Shown here piece after piece: positions 1 to 5,944 of a stretch of DNA of 8,540 nt (positions are counted from its first letter, which is position 1; every line of letters starts with the position of its first letter). The DNA comes from Nocardia sp. (GTDB lineage Bacteria > Actinomycetota > Actinomycetes > Mycobacteriales > Mycobacteriaceae). The stretch is taken from positions 1 to 8,540 of the forward strand of contig JABFXT010000224.1 in assembly GCA_013361595.1 (NCBI GenBank), given 5' to 3'. The notes beneath the pieces are model-generated. The model was not told the DNA's origin. It worked only from the letters and a program-made list of their open reading frames with translations, and ran no database searches. Both the position numbers and the translations under genes were made by a program.

Positions 1-1156
1 TGTCGCGCGCCCAAGCGTCGACGGCCGCCAGCGCGGCCGGAGTATCGAGGTCGTCGGCGAGATGCGTGCGCAACCGGGCGACGGTATCGGCGGCCGGCGG
101 CGCCGCGGGTACCGCCACGGCCTGCCGCCAGCGCTGCGCTCGCGCTTCGGCCTCGCCGAGCGCGCTGTCGGTCCACATCCGGTCCGTGCGGTAGTGACCG
201 GCGAACAGACCCAGCCGGATCACCCCCGGATCCACGCCCTGGGCCCGCAATTTCGACACCAGCACCAGATTGCCCTTGGACTTGGACATCTTCTCCCCGT
301 CCAGCCCGATCATCCCGGTGTGCACATAGTGCCGGGCGAAGCGGCTGCCCGCGGCCAGCGCCTCACCGTGCGCCGCCGAATATTCGTGGTGCGGGTAGAT
401 CAGATCGCTGCCGCCGCCCTGGATATCGAATTCGGTGCCCAGCCGGTTCGCCGCGATCGCGGAGCATTCGATATGCCAGCCCGGCCGTCCCGGACCGAAC
501 GGCGACGGCCACGACGGTTCCCCGGCCCGCTCCGCCCGCCACAGCAGGGCATCGAGCGGATCCCGCTTCCCCGGACGATCGGGATCGCCGCCGCGTTCGG
601 CGAACAGCCGCTCCATCGTGGCCCGGTCATAGCCGGATTCGTACCCGAACTGCTCGGTGGCGTCGGCACGGAAGTAGATATCGGGATACTGCTCGTCCTC
701 GACGGTGTACGCGGCACCGGAAGCCAGCAGTTTCCCGACCAGTTCGACGACCTCGTCCACGGATTCGATCGCGCCCACGTACTCACGCGGCGGCAGTACC
801 CGCAGCGCCGCCATATCCTCGCGGAACAACTCGATCTCGCCGGTGCCCAGATCCCGCCAGTCCACCCCGTCCCGGTTCGCCCGCTCGAACAGCGGATCGT
901 CGACATCGGTGACGTTCTGCACGTAATGCACGTCGTGCCCGGCATCGCGCAGCACCCGGTTGACCAGATCGAAGGTCAGGTAGGTAGCGGCGTGACCGAG
1001 ATGGGTCGCGTCGTACGGGGTGATCCCGCATACGTACATGGTGGCCGTCTTGCCGGGGGTCACCGGCCGGATACAGGAATCGGCCGTATCGTGCAACCGC
1101 AACGGTGGCCCTGTTCCGGGGACCGCGGGAATCGGGGTATCGGACCAGGACTGCAT
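1..1156 (-). CDS. mshC: MshC, cysteine--GlcN-inositol ligase (mycothiol biosynthesis), 3' end cut by window edge
   Basis: MshC joins L-cysteine to GlcN-Ins (1-D-myo-inosityl 2-amino-2-deoxy-alpha-D-glucopyranoside) using ATP. This is the fourth step of mycothiol synthesis, in the cytosol. The visible 385 codons read as a class I cysteinyl-tRNA-synthetase-like fold. The HIGH-type motif is HLGH at residues 52-55, within [12 protein letters not shown]. The KMSKS motif is at 289-293. The zinc ligands known for this family are all present: Cys43, Cys231 (ECSAI) and His256 (YPHHEYS). The family is about 410 residues long, so roughly the last 25-30 are outside the window. The MshC-specific [12 protein letters not shown] stretch and the mshC neighbourhood distinguish it from true CysS. 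I chose ATG 1156 because it lies 7 bases after a TANNNT -10 box and no Shine-Dalgarno precedes it, which suggests leaderless translation. It lies 164 bases downstream of the SCO1664-family gene on the same strand. Confidence 0.96.
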   Translation of the reverse strand, partial: MQSWSDTPIPAVPGTGPPLRLHDTADSCIRPVTPGKTATMYVCGITPYDATHLGHAATYLTFDLVNRVLRDAGHDVHYVQNVTDVDDPLFERANRDGVDWRDLGTGEIELFREDMAALRVLPPREYVGAIESVDEVVELVGKLLASGAAYTVEDEQYPDIYFRADATEQFGYESGYDRATMERLFAERGGDPDRPGKRDPLDALLWRAERAGEPSWPSPFGPGRPGWHIECSAIAANRLGTEFDIQGGGSDLIYPHHEYSAAHGEALAAGSRFARHYVHTGMIGLDGEKMSKSKGNLVLVSKLRAQGVDPGVIRLGLFAGHYRTDRMWTDSALGEAEARAQRWRQAVAVPAAPPAADTVARLRTHLADDLDTPAALAAVDAWARD

Positions 1157-1163
1157 ACCTTCG

Positions 1164-1169
1164 AGAGTA
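1164..1169 (-). promoter_or_regulatory. Predicted -10 box of a leaderless mshC promoter
   Basis: On the minus strand TACTCT fits the actinobacterial TANNNT -10 pattern. It is followed by exactly 7 bases and then the mshC ATG, so transcription would start at or next to the A of the start codon. There is no usable Shine-Dalgarno: the GAAGG just before the ATG is too close. No convincing -35 hexamer is visible. This is inferred from spacing alone. Confidence 0.5.
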
Positions 1170-1265
1170 GAGGTCGCGACACGCCGTGCCCCGCCCACCC
1201 CGCCGGGCGATCCGCGACCACGATCATCCGGGAGGCGCGGACCTGCGCCGACGCGGTACCCGGGA

Positions 1266-1284
1266 GAAGGCAACCGTTGCCTTC
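1266..1284. promoter_or_regulatory. Perfect 19-bp palindrome: operator or terminator hairpin
   Basis: The sequence GAAGGCAACCGTTGCCTTC has two perfect 9-base arms around one central base. As RNA on the minus strand it could fold to an 8-bp stem with a 3-base loop, beginning 36 bases after the SCO1664-family stop codon. No U-tract follows, so a classical rho-independent terminator is not supported, although actinobacterial terminators often lack one. As DNA it is a plausible dimer-binding operator about 95 bases upstream of the predicted mshC -10 box. One arm (GAAGGCAA) is identical to the start of the iron box before the hmuT-like gene when that box is read on the minus strand. Confidence 0.5.
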
Positions 1285-1320
1285 AGACAGAGCGAATCCC
1301 GCGACGGTCCCGGTCAGGGC

Positions 1321-2127
1321 TCAGAACGCCGGCCACGGAATCGGACGCGAAGTCTCCGGGAACGGCAGCACCGGCTCGTCCAGCAACCGCTTCGCGCGCC
1401 GTAGCAGCGCGTCGATCTCGGGGTCGGTGAGATGTTCGGCCAACCGGTCGGCGAGCGCACCGGGCAGCGTTTCGGCGAAAGCGGCGATATCGGCGAGCAG
1501 GCCCGCCGGGACCGGCTCCCCGGCCCAGCCCCACAGCACCGTGCGCAGCTTGTTCTGCTGGTGCAGGCAGATCCCGTGATCGACACCGTAGACGTCGCCG
1601 TCCACCGATTCCAGGGCGTGCCCGCCCTTACGGTCGGCATTGTTCAGCAGCACATCCAGCACCGCCATCCGCAGCAGCCGCGGATCGTCGGCGTGAACCA
1701 GCGCGACCTCGTCCCCGGCGCCGTCGTAGGCGCGCAGTACCTCCCGGAACCCGTCCGGCACCGCTTCCGGCGGGCACAGATCGACCAGGTCCAGCCGGGC
1801 GCTGCCCGGATCCCGGGGTTCACGGGTGGTGATCCAGCGCTGCACCATGCCCGGACCGTAGGGCCCGTCCCGCAACACGGTTTCCGGGATCACCGTCCAC
1901 GCCAGCGCGTCACTGATCAGATACGAGGCCACCTCACGCCCGGCCAGGGTCCCGTCCGGGAAATCCCACAGCGGCTGTTCACCGCGGATCGGTTTGTACA
2001 CGACCCGCACGTCACCGCCGTCGGTGTTCAGATCACAGACCAGCGTCACATTGCTGGCGACCCCCACCCGGCCCAGCACCGTCAGCTCACCCACGCGCAG
2101 AGCGTCCACGGTGCCGGGCACGGTCAT
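1321..2127 (-). CDS. SCO1664-family protein with PI3/4-kinase-like motifs, function unknown
   Basis: This 268-residue protein belongs to the actinobacterial SCO1664 family (Rv2133c in M. tuberculosis by remembered context). No reaction is established to my knowledge. The order of motifs resembles a minimal PI3/PI4-kinase or HipA-like kinase: a lysine in a beta-strand setting at Lys45 (VVYKP), an Arg64-Glu65 pair, a catalytic-loop-like segment LLNNADRKGGH at 160-170, and a metal-binding-like VDHG at 182-185, in place of DFG. A kinase or nucleotidyl-transfer role on a small molecule, lipid or protein is an inference. There is no signal peptide or membrane segment, so it should be cytosolic. The ATG overlaps the upstream DUF3090 stop as ATGA, which indicates translational coupling; the GGAGG beside it is too close to act as a normal ribosome binding site. 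The C-terminal 70 residues are predicted mostly helical. Confidence 0.85.
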   Translation of the reverse strand: MTVPGTVDALRVGELTVLGRVGVASNVTLVCDLNTDGGDVRVVYKPIRGEQPLWDFPDGTLAGREVASYLISDALAWTVIPETVLRDGPYGPGMVQRWITTREPRDPGSARLDLVDLCPPEAVPDGFREVLRAYDGAGDEVALVHADDPRLLRMAVLDVLLNNADRKGGHALESVDGDVYGVDHGICLHQQNKLRTVLWGWAGEPVPAGLLADIAAFAETLPGALADRLAEHLTDPEIDALLRRAKRLLDEPVLPFPETSRPIPWPAF

Positions 2128-2708
2128 TCCTCCAGATCGCTCGCGCCGAACAGTTCACCGCGCTTGTACCCGTTCGTGCGCACACACATGTGCCCACGCG
2201 CCGACAACGGTTCCCCGCACAGCGGGCACGGCGGCCGCCCGGCCGCGATCACCCGGGTGGAGCGCAGCGCGAACTCGCGCGCCTGATCGGGAGTGAGGAA
2301 CACCCGCACCGCGTCCGGGCCCTCCTCGGTGTCGTCGAGCACCACTGATTCGTCGACCTCGGTTTCGGTGATCGCCAGCAACTCCACCACCACCGCGCCC
2401 GCATCGGCGTCCCAGCCCAACCCCATCGTGCCGACCCGGAACTCCGCATCGATCGGCGTCACCAGCGGCGCGTTGTCGGCGACCTGATCGGCCTGCGGCG
2501 GCACCTCGGCACCGAATCGCCGCGCCACCTCGTCGAGCAGCAGTCCCATCCGGTCGGCGAGAACCTTGACCTGCTGCTTCTCCAGCAGCACACTCACCAC
2601 CCGGGGTTCCTCCACCGCCTGCAGGTAGAACGCGCGATCGCCCGGCTCACCGACAGTTCCGGCGACGAAACGTTCGGGGGTGCGGAAAACATGGATTGCG
2701 CGTGACAC
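2124..2708 (-). CDS. DUF3090 family protein with C-terminal Cys/His cluster
   Basis: This is a 194-residue member of DUF3090 (Rv2134c/SCO1665 type), an actinobacterial family with no assigned function. The start SRAIHVFRTPERFVAGTVG is the typical family N-terminus. Near the C-terminus, Cys161-x2-Cys164-x8-His173-x-Cys175 forms a candidate zinc site (CPLCGEP, then HMC). The middle (about 85-145) is acidic and strand-rich. I chose GTG 2708 because a strong CAGGAG lies 6 bases upstream. The earlier in-frame GTG at 2714 directly abuts that element and would add only two residues. The stop codon overlaps the start of the SCO1664-family gene by ATGA, so the two are probably made in fixed ratio and may act together. 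No signal peptide or membrane segment is present. Confidence 0.88.
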   Translation of the reverse strand: MSRAIHVFRTPERFVAGTVGEPGDRAFYLQAVEEPRVVSVLLEKQQVKVLADRMGLLLDEVARRFGAEVPPQADQVADNAPLVTPIDAEFRVGTMGLGWDADAGAVVVELLAITETEVDESVVLDDTEEGPDAVRVFLTPDQAREFALRSTRVIAAGRPPCPLCGEPLSARGHMCVRTNGYKRGELFGASDLEE

Positions 2709-2831
2709 ATGCACCTCCTGATACGTGACCCTGTTCGGCTGCGGTGCTCCGCTGCGCCGTATCCCGGCGCGGACGCCGATTCACCCGATGCCGCCGATCC
2801 GAGCCGCGTCCGCCGGTATCGGGCATACCCA
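2709..2831. other. Gap between phosphatase and DUF3090 genes with long-armed inverted repeat
   Basis: This 123-base gap on the minus strand contains the strong DUF3090 ribosome binding site at its end. It also has a perfect 8-base inverted repeat, gcggacgc at 2769-2776 and gcgtccgc at 2806-2813, separated by 29 bases. In DNA this GC-rich the repeat may be chance. A minus-strand ORF opens at ATG 2832 (TAATG overlap with the phosphatase stop) and runs out of frame into the DUF3090 gene, ending at 2647. It is more likely a reinitiation path than a protein gene. Confidence 0.4.
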
Positions 2832-3533
2832 TTATCCGTCTTTCCTTCCCGCGCCGATCTCCCCACCGGGCACCGGGCCCGATGTGCCGGATTCGGCCTT
2901 CGGCGCGGGAGCCAGACCGGACAGGTCCGCACCGGTGTCGTTCATCCGGGTGACGAACGGCGCGGTGCGGGTGTAGCGGACAACGCTCAGCGAGGCGGGT
3001 TCGACCATGATCCGCTGGAAGCCGTCGAGATGGATCCCGAGCGCGTCGGCGAGCACCGACTTGATCACATCACCATGAGTGCAGGCCACCCACAGCTGGT
3101 CCCCGTCGTGCAGTTCGGCCAACGCCCGGTCGTGTTCCCGGATCGCCGATACCGCCCGCGCCTGCACCTGGGCCAATCCCTCGCCGCCGGGGAACACCGC
3201 CGCCGAAGCGTGCCGCTGCACCACCTGCCACAGCGGTTCCTGCAGCAGGTCGTGGATCTTGCGGCCGGTCCATTCGCCGTAGTCGACCTCGGCGAGACGG
3301 TCGTCGACCACCGGTTCCAGACCCAATTCGGCAGCCAGCGGGGACACAGTGCGCTGGCAGCGCAGCAGCGGTGAGGTCACGATTCGGGAGATCGGTAACC
3401 CGGTCAGCCGGTCGGCGACGATCCGCGCCTGTTCGCCACCGCGGTCGGTGAGTTCCACACCGGAACTACGGCCGGCGAGTGTGCCGCTGGTATTGGACGT
3501 CGACACACCGTGTCGCAGCAGGATCACCGTCAT
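2832..3533 (-). CDS. Histidine phosphatase superfamily protein, MSMEG_4193 family
   Basis: This 233-residue protein is a branch-1 histidine phosphatase (phosphoglycerate-mutase-like fold). It should hydrolyse a phosphate monoester through a phosphohistidine intermediate. The catalytic set is complete: Arg7-His8 in LLRHGVS, Arg58 in SPLLRCQRT, Glu82 in the AEVDYGEW stretch, and His153 in CTHGD. It matches the actinobacterial family often labelled probable phosphomutase (Rv2135c type). The substrate is not shown by the sequence. The tail after about residue 208 is rich in Pro, Gly and Ala and looks disordered. No signal peptide is present, so it is cytosolic. ATG 3533 has only a weak Shine-Dalgarno (AGGCTGG). 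Its start overlaps by ATGA the stop of a small ORF that itself begins on the uppP stop, so translation may depend on coupling. A dephosphorylation step linked to the neighbouring kinase-like protein or to mycothiol synthesis is an inference. Confidence 0.92.
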   Translation of the reverse strand: MTVILLRHGVSTSNTSGTLAGRSSGVELTDRGGEQARIVADRLTGLPISRIVTSPLLRCQRTVSPLAAELGLEPVVDDRLAEVDYGEWTGRKIHDLLQEPLWQVVQRHASAAVFPGGEGLAQVQARAVSAIREHDRALAELHDGDQLWVACTHGDVIKSVLADALGIHLDGFQRIMVEPASLSVVRYTRTAPFVTRMNDTGADLSGLAPAPKAESGTSGPVPGGEIGAGRKDG

Positions 3534-3640
3534 GCAGCCAGCCTAATGGGCGTGCTCGGACCCGGCCCGCGGTCGTGCCCGGCCGCGGCGGCGCCGAACC
3601 CGCACCGGGCCGTCACGGGGCCCGCACCAGTTCCGGTCAT
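3530..3640 (-). CDS. Possible 36-codon bridging ORF between uppP and the phosphatase gene
   Basis: The ATG at 3640 overlaps the uppP stop as ATGA, and its TGA at 3532-3530 overlaps the phosphatase ATG in the same way, so the ORF fills the gap exactly. The product would be 36 residues rich in Gly, Ala and Pro, with no recognisable motif. It has no ribosome binding site of its own beyond the uppP terminus. Its likely value, if any, is to carry ribosomes across the gap. A chance origin is quite possible because stop codons are rare in such GC-rich DNA. Confidence 0.25.
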   Translation of the reverse strand: MTGTGAGPVTARCGFGAAAAGHDRGPGPSTPIRLAA

Positions 3641-4587
3641 GTGGCCGACACGACTCCGCCCGCGAGCAGCCCGATGATCACGAACCCCAGCACGATCCGG
3701 TAGGCGACGAACCAATAGAACGAATGCTTCTCCACGAACCGCAGCAGCCACGCCACCGACGCATAACCGACGGCGAACGACACCAGGGTCGCCACCAGCA
3801 ACTGCGCGCCCGACGCGTTCAGACCCTCACCCGCGGGTTCGAAAGCGTCCGGGAGACTGAACAGTCCGGACGCGGTGACCGCCGGGATCGCCAGCAGGAA
3901 CGAGAACCGAACCGCCGCCTCGCGTTTCAAACCGAGGAACAGGCCCGCGCTGGAGGTGGCACCCGACCGCGACACTCCGGGGATCAACGCCAGGCACTGC
4001 GCGAAACCCATCACCAGGCCGTCCCGGGTGGTGAGTTGCTCCAGCGGGCGCTCTTTCCGGCCGAAATGTTCGGCCGCGGCGATCACCAGCGCGAACACGA
4101 TCAGCATGATCGCGACCAGCCACAGATTACGAGCCCCGGTACGGATCTGGTCCTTGAACACGATCCCCAGCACACCGATCGGGATGGTGGCGATGATCAC
4201 ATACCAGCCCATCCGGTAATCGAGTTCGCGTTGCGCTTCCGCGCCCGGGTCGTATCCGGCCGGACCCGATCCGGTGACGACCGGCAGCTTGGTGGTGACC
4301 ATTTCGCTGACGGGCACGTTCTCCCGGGACCGGGCGGTCAGCTTCTCGAACACGGTGGCACACCACACGCAGACGATCCGCCAGATGTCCTTGGCGAAGA
4401 AAAGCAGCACAGCGGCCTCGGTTCCGAGCTGGGTGACCGCGGTGAACGAGGCACCCGCGTCCGCACCGAAGAACACCGAGGACACGATCCGCAGATGCCC
4501 CGACGACGAAACCGGCAGGAACTCCGTCAGCCCCTGCACCAATCCGAGCACCAACGCCTGCACCCAGGTCATCGACTCGCCAACCAC
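3637..4587 (-). CDS. uppP: Undecaprenyl-diphosphate phosphatase UppP (BacA)
   Basis: UppP removes a phosphate from undecaprenyl pyrophosphate, recycling the lipid carrier for peptidoglycan and arabinogalactan synthesis. Extra copies of this family give bacitracin tolerance in other bacteria. It is a polytopic membrane protein. Both signature motifs are intact: [15 protein letters not shown] at residues 18-32 (Glu22, His31) and PGVSRSGAT at 203-211 (Arg207). I chose GTG 4587 because AGGAGG lies 4 bases upstream; ATG 4572 would be 19 bases from it, and no other start has a ribosome binding site. The protein is then 316 residues. Usual actinobacterial members are about 275-280. The surplus is a charged, Pro/Gly-containing loop at about residues 80-122, between membrane segments and before the conserved DYRMGWYVI. 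It is first in the minus-strand gene row and has a leader of about 80 bases. Confidence 0.95.
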   Translation of the reverse strand: MVGESMTWVQALVLGLVQGLTEFLPVSSSGHLRIVSSVFFGADAGASFTAVTQLGTEAAVLLFFAKDIWRIVCVWCATVFEKLTARSRENVPVSEMVTTKLPVVTGSGPAGYDPGAEAQRELDYRMGWYVIIATIPIGVLGIVFKDQIRTGARNLWLVAIMLIVFALVIAAAEHFGRKERPLEQLTTRDGLVMGFAQCLALIPGVSRSGATSSAGLFLGLKREAAVRFSFLLAIPAVTASGLFSLPDAFEPAGEGLNASGAQLLVATLVSFAVGYASVAWLLRFVEKHSFYWFVAYRIVLGFVIIGLLAGGVVSAT

Positions 4588-4674
4588 GCATCCTCCTGTA
4601 CAACGCCGAAAACCCGCTCCGCCTCCGGTCTTACGGCATCCCGGCCGCATCAGGGCACGGCGACGACCGCAGCG

Positions 4675-4680
4675 ACCCTA
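4675..4680 (-). promoter_or_regulatory. Predicted -10 box for uppP
   Basis: On the minus strand TAGGGT, preceded by TG, fits the TANNNT -10 pattern. It would start transcription near 4668, giving a leader of about 80 bases before the GTG at 4587. It is the best candidate I see in the leader. No clear -35 is visible. Confidence 0.35.
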
Positions 4681-4772
4681 CAGTGCCCGCGCCCCGACCC
4701 GCGCAGCGGCCGCGCACCGGGGACACGCCGCGCGGACGGATCGTCGCGGACCGCGCCCGCGCGGACACGCTC

Positions 4773-4778
4773 TAGGCT
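4773..4778 (+). promoter_or_regulatory. Predicted -10 box driving the leader ORF and aldo/keto reductase gene
   Basis: TAGGCT fits TANNNT and is followed by exactly 7 bases and a GTG at 4786, the spacing of a leaderless start. Transcription from here would give the reductase gene a leader of about 150 bases. No convincing -35 is visible. Confidence 0.4.
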
Positions 4779-4785
4779 GGGCGCC

Positions 4786-4938
4786 GTGAGGAAACGTCGA
4801 ACCGTGCCGTGTCTTCTGCACATGAGCGAGACCGGCCGATCGGTCAACACACCGATGCCGGAGCCGGAGCGCACGCGAACGCGTCGGACCACCACCTCCG
4901 GGCCCCATCCGCTCATACCGGACCCGGGGACCCGGTGA
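4786..4938 (+). CDS. Possible 50-codon leaderless upstream ORF overlapping the aldo/keto reductase start
   Basis: A GTG sits 7 bases after the TAGGCT box. The frame stays open for 50 codons, and its TGA overlaps the reductase ATG by one base (TGATG). The predicted peptide is basic, starts MRKRRTVPCLLHM, and is rich in Pro, Thr and Arg. Its third-position GC is about 78 percent, lower than in the real genes here, so protein-coding selection is doubtful. It could couple reductase translation to an upstream event, or be a chance ORF. I recognise no family. Confidence 0.25.
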   Translation: MRKRRTVPCLLHMSETGRSVNTPMPEPERTRTRRTTTSGPHPLIPDPGTR

Positions 4939-5912
4939 TGGAACAGCGCACCGTCGGCCGCACCGGACTGCGGGTTTCCCGGATCGGTCTGGCCACTCAC
5001 ACCTGGGGCAGCCATACCGATCCCGATACCGCCGCCGCGCAACTGATCGCGTTCACCGAATCCGGCGGGACCCTCGTCGACACGTCCCCCGCCTACGCCG
5101 GCGGCGCCGCGCAGCGGATCCTCGCCGACCTCCTCGGCGATCTGGTGTCACGCGACGAACTCGTGCTGTGCGCCGGCGCCGGCCTGGTACCGCATCTGCC
5201 CTCGGTTCCCGTCGGCAGTGAGCCGCCGCCCCACGGGCAGGCCCGGATCACCGTCGACTGTTCGCGGCGCACCCTGCTGCGGCAGCTGGACCGCACCCTG
5301 CTGGAACTGGGCACCGACCATCTCGACCTGTGGCAGATCACCGCCTGGGACCCCGGCACCCCGCTCGACGAGATCGCCGCCACCCTCGACTACGCGGTCA
5401 CCTCCGGCCGCACCCGATACGCGGGGGTCCGTGGATTCACCGCCTGGCAGCTGGCCAGCCTGGCCGCGGTCAGCCCGATCGCGGCCGTCCAGACCCCGTA
5501 CTCGCTGCTCACACGCGGCGCCGAGGACGATACGGCGCCCGCCGCCGCACATCACGGGGCCGGACTGGTGGCCACCGCACCACTGGCGGGCGGCATTCTC
5601 ACCGGCAAATACCGCGACGGTGTCCCGGCCGATTCCCGTGCCGCGGACGAAGCCACCGCCGCCGAGATCCGCGGCCGTCTCGACGACGACCGGGCGACCG
5701 CGGTCGTCGACGCCCTCGTCACCGCCGCCGACGGCCTGGCCACATCACCACTGGCGGTCGCGCTGGCATGGGTGCGGGACCGCCCCGGCGTCGCGAGCAT
5801 GCTCGTCGGTGCCCGCGATATGGGTCAGCTCACCGGGGTACTGGCCGCCGAGACGCTGGAGCTCCCGCGGGCGATCGCCGCCGCCCTCGACGATGTGAGC
5901 TCCACCCCGTAG
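4938..5912 (+). CDS. Aldo/keto reductase-fold protein with incomplete catalytic tetrad
   Basis: This 324-residue protein has the AKR TIM-barrel layout: the N-terminal strand MEQRTVGRTGLRVSRIGLAT, LVDTSPAYAGG at about 46-56, the LLELGTDHLDLWQI strand at 121-134, a TRYAGVRGF strand, and the C-terminal cofactor-contact region MLVGARDMGQL. AKRs reduce carbonyls with NADPH using Asp, Tyr, Lys and His. Here Asp48 and Tyr53 are kept, but by my manual alignment the Lys position (normally A-T-K) is Gly80 within LCAGAG, and the His position (normally Q-L-H) is Thr135 within LWQITAWD. Classical reductase chemistry is therefore uncertain. I chose ATG 4938 because the family N-terminus begins there and GGGGA lies 7 bases upstream. 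An in-frame GTG at 4809 would add 43 low-complexity residues. It ends 51 bases before the hmuT-like gene. Any link to iron uptake is unproven. Confidence 0.85.
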   Translation: MEQRTVGRTGLRVSRIGLATHTWGSHTDPDTAAAQLIAFTESGGTLVDTSPAYAGGAAQRILADLLGDLVSRDELVLCAGAGLVPHLPSVPVGSEPPPHGQARITVDCSRRTLLRQLDRTLLELGTDHLDLWQITAWDPGTPLDEIAATLDYAVTSGRTRYAGVRGFTAWQLASLAAVSPIAAVQTPYSLLTRGAEDDTAPAAAHHGAGLVATAPLAGGILTGKYRDGVPADSRAADEATAAEIRGRLDDDRATAVVDALVTAADGLATSPLAVALAWVRDRPGVASMLVGARDMGQLTGVLAAETLELPRAIAAALDDVSSTP

Positions 5913-5944
5913 ACCGGGGGCGGGCGATCACCGCGCACACCCGC

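Larger units (their letters stand above)
1157..1320. other. Intergenic region between the SCO1664-family gene and mshC
   Basis: This 164-base gap separates two same-strand genes. It holds the predicted mshC -10 box and a perfect 19-bp palindrome, each listed separately. I see no gene in it. In the M. tuberculosis layout as I remember it, cysQ (Rv2131c) and Rv2132 lie at this position; neither is present here. Confidence 0.7.
4588..4937. other. Divergent intergenic region between uppP and the aldo/keto reductase gene
   Basis: This 350-base region separates the minus-strand uppP block from the plus-strand block. It contains the uppP ribosome binding site (AGGAGG), candidate -10 boxes for both directions (4675-4680 minus, 4773-4778 plus), and a possible 50-codon leader ORF at 4786-4938. 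Between the two promoters are short direct repeats: ccgcgcggac at 4728-4737 and 4757-4766 (29 bases apart), and ggacacgc at 4721-4728 and 4763-4770 (42 bases apart). They could be regulator sites or simply reflect the high GC content. No well-supported protein gene is present. Confidence 0.55.

Noticed and set aside
1..1156. Cysteinyl-tRNA synthetase (cysS) as identity of the first gene
   Set aside because: The [12 protein letters not shown] signature, zinc-ligand spacing (43, 231, 256) and neighbours are those of MshC. The two families are related and often confused.
62..1579. Long plus-strand open frame (505 codons) across mshC
   Set aside because: It is antisense to mshC, has an Arg/Pro/Gly-rich translation with no motif, and mshC on the minus strand has all family residues. 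Long antisense frames are common in GC-rich DNA.
2709..2714. GTG 2714 as DUF3090 start
   Set aside because: It directly abuts the CAGGAG ribosome binding site, leaving no spacer. GTG 2708 has proper spacing and gives the family N-terminus SRAIHVF.
4588..4650. Earlier uppP start at 4650, adding 21 residues
   Set aside because: The added residues are not membrane- or UppP-like, and the AGGAGG site lies inside them, right before GTG 4587.
3724..4785. Upstream part of a 404-codon plus-strand frame antisense to uppP
   Set aside because: It mirrors uppP codons and gives a low-complexity His/Arg/Gln-rich product. Only the final 50 codons, after the -10 box, were kept as a tentative leader ORF.
4809..4937. 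Earlier in-frame GTG start for the aldo/keto reductase gene
   Set aside because: It adds 43 Ala/His-rich residues of lower third-position GC (about 67 percent by hand count). The family N-terminus starts at ATG 4938.
5905..5919. Hairpin CCCCG-TAGAC-CGGGG over the reductase stop as a terminator
   Set aside because: Only 5 bp of stem and no U-tract, in a run of C and G where such pairing is expected by chance.
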